Below, in pieces: positions 26,349-31,628 of a DNA stretch of 31,628 bases. Below the pieces are notes generated by a model, which was given only the letters and a program-made list of their open reading frames with translations, made no database searches and was not told where the DNA came from. The number at the start of each line of letters is the position of its first letter. Position 1 is the stretch's first letter. Source of the DNA: Camelimonas abortus (GTDB lineage Bacteria > Pseudomonadota > Alphaproteobacteria > Rhizobiales > Beijerinckiaceae). The stretch is from the NCBI RefSeq assembly GCF_042647165.1, contig NZ_JBHRUV010000056.1; one strand, written 5' to 3'. The translations under genes and the position numbers were made by a program.

Positions 26349-27602
26349 TCAGGCGGCGGCGGTCTGGCGCGCCATGATCTCCTTCATGGACACGCCGGGG
26401 TCGGCCAGCAGCGCCGGATCCACCGTGCGGCGGTTCTGGATCATCATTTTCGCCGCCATGAACTCCTGCGGCGCGTTGGCGGCCTCCACCGCCATCAGCC
26501 GGCCGCCGGCGAGGTGGAACACGGCGAAACGGCCGCTGTCCGGATCGCCGCGGGCGACGCGCCGGTCGGCGTCGAAGGGCAGGCCGGCGATCTGCAGCTT
26601 CACGTCATACTGGTCGGACCAGAACCACGGCGTTTCCGCCGGGGGCTGCGGCTTGCCGGCGATGGCGCAGGCGGCCTGTTTCGCCTGCTCCAGGGCGCTC
26701 GGCACGCTTTCCAGCCGGGCGGTGCGGCCGTAAAGCGGCAGCGGCCGGTGGGTGACGTCGCCGATGGCGAAAATGTCCGGGTGCGATGTGCGGGCCGCGC
26801 CGTCGACGATCACGCCGTTGTCGCAGGCCAGGCCCGCCGCTTCGGCGATTTCGGCGTTGGGCACGGCGCCGACGCCCGCCAGCACCGCGTCGCAGGGCAG
26901 GGTTTCGCCGCCCTCCAGCCGCACGGCCGTGATCCGTCCGCCCTCCGTGTCGAAGCCGGCGATGCGCGCTCCGGTGCGCAGGTCGACGCCATGGCCGCGG
27001 TGCAGGCGGCTGAAGAACGCCGACATCTCCGGGCTTGCGACGCGCGCCAGCACCCGCGGCTCGCGCTCCAGCACCGTCACCTGGGCGCTGGCGCCGGTGG
27101 CGGAGGCCGCCACCTCCAGCCCCACATAGCCGGCGCCGATGATGACCAGCCGCCGGCCCGGGGCCAGCGCCGCCTTCAGCGCGTCTGCGTCGGCGCGGTT
27201 GCGCAGGGTGATCAGGTTGGCCGGGCGGTTCTCCATCCCCGGCAGCAGCCGCGGCCGCGCGCCCGTGGCGATGACCAGCTTCTCCCAGACGACGGTGGCC
27301 CCGTCGTCCAGCGTCACGGTCTTCGCCGCCGGATCGATGGCGAGTGCGCGCACGCCGAGGCGCAGGTCGACGGCGTTGGCGCCGTACCAGTCGTCATGCT
27401 TCAGGGCGAGGCCGGAATGGTCGATCTCGCCCTTGAGCCAGGCCTTGGACAGCGGCGGGCGCTGGTATGGCGGGTGCGGCTCCTCTCCCGCCAGCAGCAC
27501 CGGCCCGGCGTAGCCCGCCTGGCGCAGCGCCGCCGCCGCGGCGCCTCCGGCATGGCCGGCGCCGATGATCGCAACCCCCGTATTGATGACCTGCCCGCTC
27601 AT
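26349..27602 (-). CDS. FAD-dependent ferredoxin/rubredoxin reductase-type oxidoreductase
   Basis: NAD(P)H-dependent flavoprotein of 417 residues, of the class that passes electrons to ferredoxin or rubredoxin for oxygenases and P450s. The N-terminal FAD fold has GVAIIGAGHAGGAAAAALRQ (about 8-27) followed by PYQRPPLSKAWLKGE, diagnostic for this family. The NAD(P)H fold has LVIIGAGYVGLEVAASATG (near residue 146), and the second FAD motif is HPDIFAIGDVTHRP (near 273). A C-terminal reductase domain with PWFWSDQYDVKLQIAGL is present. The ATG at 27602 is preceded by GGGGGAG; a start at 27632 would add ten residues without support. No ferredoxin, rubredoxin or oxygenase partner is in the window, so the electron acceptor is unknown. 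Confidence 0.9.
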   Translation of the reverse strand: MSGQVINTGVAIIGAGHAGGAAAAALRQAGYAGPVLLAGEEPHPPYQRPPLSKAWLKGEIDHSGLALKHDDWYGANAVDLRLGVRALAIDPAAKTVTLDDGATVVWEKLVIATGARPRLLPGMENRPANLITLRNRADADALKAALAPGRRLVIIGAGYVGLEVAASATGASAQVTVLEREPRVLARVASPEMSAFFSRLHRGHGVDLRTGARIAGFDTEGGRITAVRLEGGETLPCDAVLAGVGAVPNAEIAEAAGLACDNGVIVDGAARTSHPDIFAIGDVTHRPLPLYGRTARLESVPSALEQAKQAACAIAGKPQPPAETPWFWSDQYDVKLQIAGLPFDADRRVARGDPDSGRFAVFHLAGGRLMAVEAANAPQEFMAAKMMIQNRRTVDPALLADPGVSMKEIMARQTAAA

Positions 27603-27786
27603 GTTCCGTCTCGCTCCCCCTGGACGCGCCAATTTTTCATGCGTCGTGCTTACCGGTCACATGATTTTTGCGCTGCTCGGGTCGCAGAAGCAATTGTGAC
27701 GCATTGGCCCGGCGCTGGGATGGCGCGTCGCCTTATACCACAGCAATGTGAGGTCAGGTGCTTGACGATTTTTCCATTAGGACGCT

Positions 27787-28755
27787 TTGGATGTAGTTGA
27801 TCACTCCATTTGCGTTGGGATGGGAATAGTGGTGGTGAAGCAGGCGCTGCTGAAAACGGCGCACAGGTTCGGTTACGTGATTCTGAAGCGGGAATATGCC
27901 GAGAGCTTGCAGGCTAATGCACGACGGCCGGGAGGGGGCCTGCGTCCAGTTGGCAGGCCGATGCGCGAAATAGGCGAGCATCGTGCAATATTTTGCTTTG
28001 GCGGCAGTAGCGCCGAAGTGTTCGACTACATCTTTAATGACTACCCACAGTACTACTCGTTCTGGCACTCTGGTCAAAAAGGAAGGGGTGCACAGGGGCT
28101 GATCAGCGCCATATCCAGTTATCTGGCTAATCGCCTGCAGGATAGTTATGTTATTATTGGTGCGGGCACCGGCGACGTCACCTATCACCTCCAGCATGTA
28201 GCCAATACTTACGGTGTCATCGATGCGGAGGAAGTGATTTTAGCTGCAGTAGCAGGTTACACGCGCCTAGAGCAGGCATTGCCCGCGCTTGGATGCCGCA
28301 AGGTTCGCACTATATTTTATACGCCGATTGTGGATTTGCCGCCCGAATACTGGCAAAATGTTGCGGGCTTCGCCGCGCCTTTACCAAACCGCTTCATGGC
28401 AAAATGCGTATACGAAATCGCTCGCCGATGTGAGCATACGCTGCGGGATTGCGTCAACTTGCTACCTATCACAGCGGATCCTGAGACTTTTCTCGCGCGA
28501 CCGGAGTTCTGTCGCGTCTATCACGACCATCACCTTTCGTTCATTCGGGTGACGCCGATTCTCGCAAGTCACGTGCAGGATTTTGTGGCTGGTTGGGATG
28601 GGCGCGTGGACATGCCTGAGCAGGAATACGCGCATCACCCGCGCCGAGAGGATATGCTGTTCAATACGCGTAATCCGGTCTGGCAAAAAGCCCTTGATCC
28701 ACGAGTGCGCCTGAGCTTCCCGGTTACGGGGCTGGACCAGTCGCTACCCGACTAG
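27787..28755 (+). CDS. Orphan low-GC gene, possible SGNH-hydrolase-like protein
   Basis: I cannot assign this 322-residue protein to a known family. GC is about 50-53 % in two 60-base stretches I counted (27961-28020, 28141-28200), against 75 % in a neighbouring gene, and ATA and TTA codons appear that are rare around it. An N-terminal segment ALLKTAHRFGYVILKREY resembles the lead-in of capsule or O-antigen modification proteins. A central alpha/beta part has AIFCFGGSSAEVFDY (about 67-81), VIIGAGTGDVTYHLQHV (about 122-138) and, later, VYHDHHLSFIR, which together recall SGNH blocks I, III and V (Ser, Gly/Asp, Asp-His); this is weak pattern similarity. The start is unclear: TTG at 27787 with a poor ribosome site, or ATG at 27820. 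No signal peptide or membrane segment is evident. It probably arrived by horizontal transfer between two high-GC genes. Confidence 0.65.
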   Translation: MDVVDHSICVGMGIVVVKQALLKTAHRFGYVILKREYAESLQANARRPGGGLRPVGRPMREIGEHRAIFCFGGSSAEVFDYIFNDYPQYYSFWHSGQKGRGAQGLISAISSYLANRLQDSYVIIGAGTGDVTYHLQHVANTYGVIDAEEVILAAVAGYTRLEQALPALGCRKVRTIFYTPIVDLPPEYWQNVAGFAAPLPNRFMAKCVYEIARRCEHTLRDCVNLLPITADPETFLARPEFCRVYHDHHLSFIRVTPILASHVQDFVAGWDGRVDMPEQEYAHHPRREDMLFNTRNPVWQKALDPRVRLSFPVTGLDQSLPD

Positions 28756-28768
28756 CTTCTTTGACTGT

Positions 28769-28800
28769 CCCAAAGGCGATCCCGAGACTTGAGCTTTGGG
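28769..28800. terminator. Inverted repeat between the orphan gene and glycerate kinase
   Basis: CCCAAAG (28769-28775) and CTTTGGG (28794-28800) form a 7-bp stem with an 18-base loop in the 50-base gap between two converging genes. It may act as a weak terminator for either strand or mark the right edge of the low-GC insert. Confidence 0.3.
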
Positions 28801-28805
28801 AGCAA

Positions 28806-30116
28806 TCATCCAATTGGTCCCACCAGAATCGCGCGGAAGTCGTTCACGTTGGTGCGGGTCGGTCCGGTGACAAGGCTGTCGCCCAGCGCGCCGAAAAAGC
28901 CGTGGGCGTCATGACGGGCGAGGCTGGCGGCGGCGTCCAGCCCGATGGCGCGGGCGCGCGCCAGCGTGTCCGGCGTGATGGTCGCGCCGGCCACGGGCGC
29001 CGCGCCGTCCACGCCGTCCGTGTCCGCCGCCAGCGCCCAGATCCCCGGCGCGCCGTCGAGATGCAGCGCCAGAGACAGCAGGAACTCGACGTTGCGGCCG
29101 CCGCGCGCGCCGGCGGGCGGCGGTTCGCGCAGCGTCACCGTGGTCTCCCCGCCGCTGAGAATGACGCACGGCCGGCCAAAGGGCGCGTCCGGTCCGGCGG
29201 CGAACCGGGCGACGCCGGCGAACACCCGGCCGGCTTCGGCCGCCTCGCCCTCGATGGCGTCGCCGAGCACGAGCGGCGTCACGCCCCGCGCCCGCGCCAG
29301 CTCCGCCGCCGCCTGCAGCGACAGGCGCGGCGCGGCGATGATGTGGTTCTCCGCCCGGGCGAGGCGCGGATCGCCCGGCTTGATGGTTTCGCTGGCCGGG
29401 TTGTCCAGCCAGGCGCGCGCCGCCGGCGCCGCGATGGCGTAACGGTCGAGAACGGCGAGCGCGTCGCGCCGCGTGGTCGGATCGGCGACCGTGGGGCCGG
29501 AGGCGATGACGGCGGGATCGTCGCCGGGCGCGTCGGAAATCATCAGCGCCGCCACCCGCGCCGGCGCCGCCCGCGCCGCCAGCCGTCCGCCCTTCAGCAG
29601 CGACAGGTGTTTGCGCACCGTGTTGATCTCGCTGATCGTCGCGCCGCTGGCCAGCAGCGCCCTCGTCGCCGCCTGCTTGTCGGCGAGGGTGAGGCCGGGC
29701 GCGGGGGCTGGAGCCAGCGCCGAGCCGCCGCCCGAGATGAGGGCGATGACGAGATCGTCCGGCCCGAGGCCGTCGAGCAGGGCGAGCATCTCCTGCGCGG
29801 CGCGCGCCCCCGCCGCGTCCGGCGTGGGGTGGGCCGCCTCGCGGATGATGATTCGTTCGCAGGGCGCCGCGTGGCCATAGGCGGTGATCACCAGTCCCTC
29901 AGGCGTTTCGCCGTAGCGGGCCCGCCAGGCGCGCTCCAGCGCCTGCGCCATGGCGGCGGAGGCCTTGCCGGCGCCGGCGACCACCACCCGTCCGGCCGGT
30001 TTGTCCGGCAGCGCCGCAGGGACGACGCGGGCCGGGTCGGCGGCGGCGACGGCCGCCTCAAACAGCTGGCGCAGGAAGGCGACGGGGCCGGCGAGGGGCG
30101 AGGCTGCGGCGATCAT
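28806..30116 (-). CDS. Glycerate 2-kinase (MOFRL/GckA-TtuD family)
   Basis: ATP-dependent kinase that converts D-glycerate to 2-phosphoglycerate, linking serine-cycle, glyoxylate or tartrate catabolism to lower glycolysis. It has 436 residues from the ATG at 30116, which has an AAAGG ribosome site; longer in-frame starts up to 30308 add 64 arginine-rich residues and were rejected. Features: RVVVAGAGKASAAMAQALE near residue 44, AYGHAAPCERIII and REAAHPTPDAAG, the glycine-rich LISGGGSALAPAP, LMISDAPGDDPAVIASGPT, and the C-terminal MOFRL domain with VILSGGETTVTLR, GGRNVEFLLSLAL and AADTDGVDGAAPVAGA. Homologues are often misnamed hydroxypyruvate reductase (TtuD). It is transcribed divergently from the ABC binding protein gene and ends only 50 bases from the convergent low-GC orphan. 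Confidence 0.92.
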   Translation of the reverse strand: MIAAASPLAGPVAFLRQLFEAAVAAADPARVVPAALPDKPAGRVVVAGAGKASAAMAQALERAWRARYGETPEGLVITAYGHAAPCERIIIREAAHPTPDAAGARAAQEMLALLDGLGPDDLVIALISGGGSALAPAPAPGLTLADKQAATRALLASGATISEINTVRKHLSLLKGGRLAARAAPARVAALMISDAPGDDPAVIASGPTVADPTTRRDALAVLDRYAIAAPAARAWLDNPASETIKPGDPRLARAENHIIAAPRLSLQAAAELARARGVTPLVLGDAIEGEAAEAGRVFAGVARFAAGPDAPFGRPCVILSGGETTVTLREPPPAGARGGRNVEFLLSLALHLDGAPGIWALAADTDGVDGAAPVAGATITPDTLARARAIGLDAAASLARHDAHGFFGALGDSLVTGPTRTNVNDFRAILVGPIG

Positions 30117-30328
30117 GGCGACCTTTATGCACTTGAAAAAAAGGGCGAACGCGGCGAGCATGCCCGCCGCAGCCGGCATGCGGCCGCCGCGGGGACATGC
30201 CCCGCGCGGCCGCGCCGCCGGCGCTCTGGTCTGCGCTGTCAGCTGCACGGGAACGCCCGGCGATGACGGGGTTTCGCGCCGCCCTGGCGACGACGGACCA
30301 TACAACAAGGCTGAGGGGAAGCGCCGTC

Positions 30329-31605
30329 ATGCGACTGATGAAATTTTGCGCCAGCGTGGCGCTGGCGATGGCGTTCGGCGTCACGACCGCTTATGCGGAG
30401 AAAAAATACGACCCGGGCGCAACCGACACCTCCATCAAGCTTGGCCAGACCGTGCCGCACAGCGGGCCGGGTTCGCCCTATGGCGCGCTGGGCCGCGCCG
30501 CCGTCGCCTATTTCGAGATGCTGAACGAGACCAGGGGCGGCATCAACGGTCGCAAGGTGACGCTGCTGTCCTACGACGACGCCTACAGCCCGCCCAAGAC
30601 GGTGGAGCAGACCCGCAAGCTGGTGGAGCAGGACCAGGTGCTTGCGCTGTTTTCCTCGCTCGGCACCGCCACCCAGGCGGCCGTGCAGAAATATCTGAAC
30701 AGCAAGGGCGTTCCCCAGCTGCTGCTCAACACTGGCGCTGGCCGCTGGAACAATCCGAAGNATATCTGAACAGCAAGGGCGTTCCCCAGCTGCTGCTCAA
30801 CACTGGCGCTGGCCGCTGGAACAATCCGAAGGAGTTCCCGTGGACCACGCCCGGCCTGCCCATGTATGCGACCGAGGCGAAGATCTACGCCAAATATATC
30901 CTTGAGCACGTCAAGGATCCGAAGGTCGCCATCCTTGGCCAGCATGACGAGCTGGGCAAGGAGTTCTCGCGCGAGCTGCGGGCGGCGCTGGGGCCCGACG
31001 CCGACAGGATCGTGGTGGCCGAGGAAAGCTACGAACTGTCTGACCCGACCGTGGACAGCCAGATCGTCAAGCTGATGAACTCCGGCGCCAACGTGTTCGT
31101 CAACGTCACCACCGGCAAGGCCACCTCGCAGTCCATCCGCAAGGTGAAGGAGCTCGGCTGGAATCCGCTGCACATCCTGTTCAGCGGCTCCACCGCCTCC
31201 AACATCCTGCAGGCCGCCGGCCAGGAGAACGCCAGGGGCATCATCACCATCAAGTACCGCAAGAACGCCGGCGACCCGCAGTTCGCCGACGATCCGGCGA
31301 TGAAGGAGTATGAGGCGTTCCGGGCGAAGTACCTGCCCAACGTCGACCCCAACAACGACCTCGCCTTCATCGGCTACGCCCAGGCGGTGGTGATGGCACG
31401 GATTCTTGAGGCGGCGGGCGACGACCTGACGCGCAAAAACATCCTGAAGCAGGCCACCAACATGAAGAACGTGACCTCGCCGGCGCTGCTGGAGGGCATC
31501 TCCTACAACACCACGCCGGACGATTACTCGCCGTTCAAGACGCTCTACGTCGCCGAATACGACGGCAGGCTGTGGAAGCCAGTCGAGAAGCTGTCGGTTG
31601 ACTGA
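30329..31605 (+). CDS. Branched-chain amino-acid type ABC transporter binding protein (broken by an assembly join)
   Basis: Periplasmic type-1 solute-binding protein (LivJ/Peripla_BP_6 family) that delivers amino acids, amides or related small molecules to a LivHMGF-type importer. A Sec signal peptide starts at MRLMKFCASVALAMAFG and is probably cleaved after AYA. The mature part begins with a strand typical of the family (TDTSIKLGQTVPHSGPGSPYG), followed by VEQTRKLVEQDQVLALFSSLGT. At 30691-30831 a 70-base stretch is present twice around a single N, which shifts the frame. Removing one copy and the N (71 bases) gives a continuous 402-codon frame, 401 residues, the normal family size. An AGGGGA site about 9 bases upstream supports the ATG at 30329. 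The permease and ATPase genes probably follow beyond the window. The ligand is not predictable. Confidence 0.9.
30691..30831 (+). repeat. 70-bp exact direct repeat around a single N (contig join)
   Basis: Bases 30691-30760 and 30762-30831 are identical, separated only by N at 30761. This is the pattern left when two overlapping contig ends are placed side by side with a gap character instead of being merged. Collapsing it restores the reading frame of the binding protein, so it is almost certainly not biological. Confidence 0.93.
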
Positions 31606-31628
31606 GCCGCGCCGGCCTGGCCGCCGCG

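Noticed and set aside
27603..27786. Insertion-sequence end upstream of the low-GC orphan (TTATACCACA stretch near 27731)
   Set aside because: No matching inverted end on the right side and no transposase remnant; the resemblance is too short to support.
30691..30831. Biological tandem duplication in the binding protein gene
   Set aside because: Perfect identity, a single N between copies and restoration of the frame on collapse indicate an unmerged contig overlap.

Overview
The window is a GC-rich (about 70 % or more in the genes I counted) bacterial chromosome segment with dense coding on both strands. The gene families (classical autotransporter with Gly-rich repeats, HPII-type catalase, YghU-type GST, MOFRL glycerate kinase, Zn-ADH, glpD-glpK, liv-type binding protein) and the composition fit a Gram-negative alphaproteobacterium, most likely of the Hyphomicrobiales. 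That placement is an inference from gene content; no rRNA or tRNA gene is visible.

Layout. 190-2606 (minus): a nucleotide-sugar dehydrogenase and a GHMP heptose-type kinase, a surface-polysaccharide precursor pair. 2964-9129 (minus): catalase KatE, Na+/H+ antiporter NhaA, AMPylase SelO and a crotonase-family protein, each separated by hairpins or short gaps and looking like individually controlled stress or metabolic genes. 9312-14493 (minus): a giant autotransporter adhesin whose signal-peptide leader lies in a different frame from its passenger. 14848-18265: Zn-alcohol dehydrogenase, a ROK-like protein with apparently permuted motif order and an in-frame amber codon, and a convergent YghU-type GST. 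18566-22172 (plus): acyl-CoA dehydrogenase, a free-standing biotinyl carrier domain, a D-2-hydroxyacid dehydrogenase and an atypical GST. 22551-26284: a hotdog thioesterase divergent from the glpD-glpK operon (glycerol to DHAP). 26349-27602 (minus): a ferredoxin/rubredoxin-reductase-type flavoprotein. 27787-28755 (plus): an isolated gene of much lower GC that I could not assign to a known family and that has weak SGNH-hydrolase-like features. 28806-30116 (minus): glycerate 2-kinase. 30329-31605 (plus): branched-chain amino-acid type ABC binding protein, split by an assembly join.

Metabolic theme. GlpK/GlpD and glycerate kinase feed three-carbon compounds into glycolysis; the acyl-CoA dehydrogenase, crotonase, thioesterase and biotinyl carrier point to acyl-CoA turnover, but no complete pathway is encoded here. 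The most interesting items are the autotransporter frame discontinuity (a C/G run followed at once by a 12-bp inverted repeat), the permuted and amber-interrupted ROK-like gene, and the low-GC orphan. A 70-bp exact duplication around a single N at 30761 shows that this is a draft assembly, so frame breaks should be confirmed in raw reads before being interpreted biologically.
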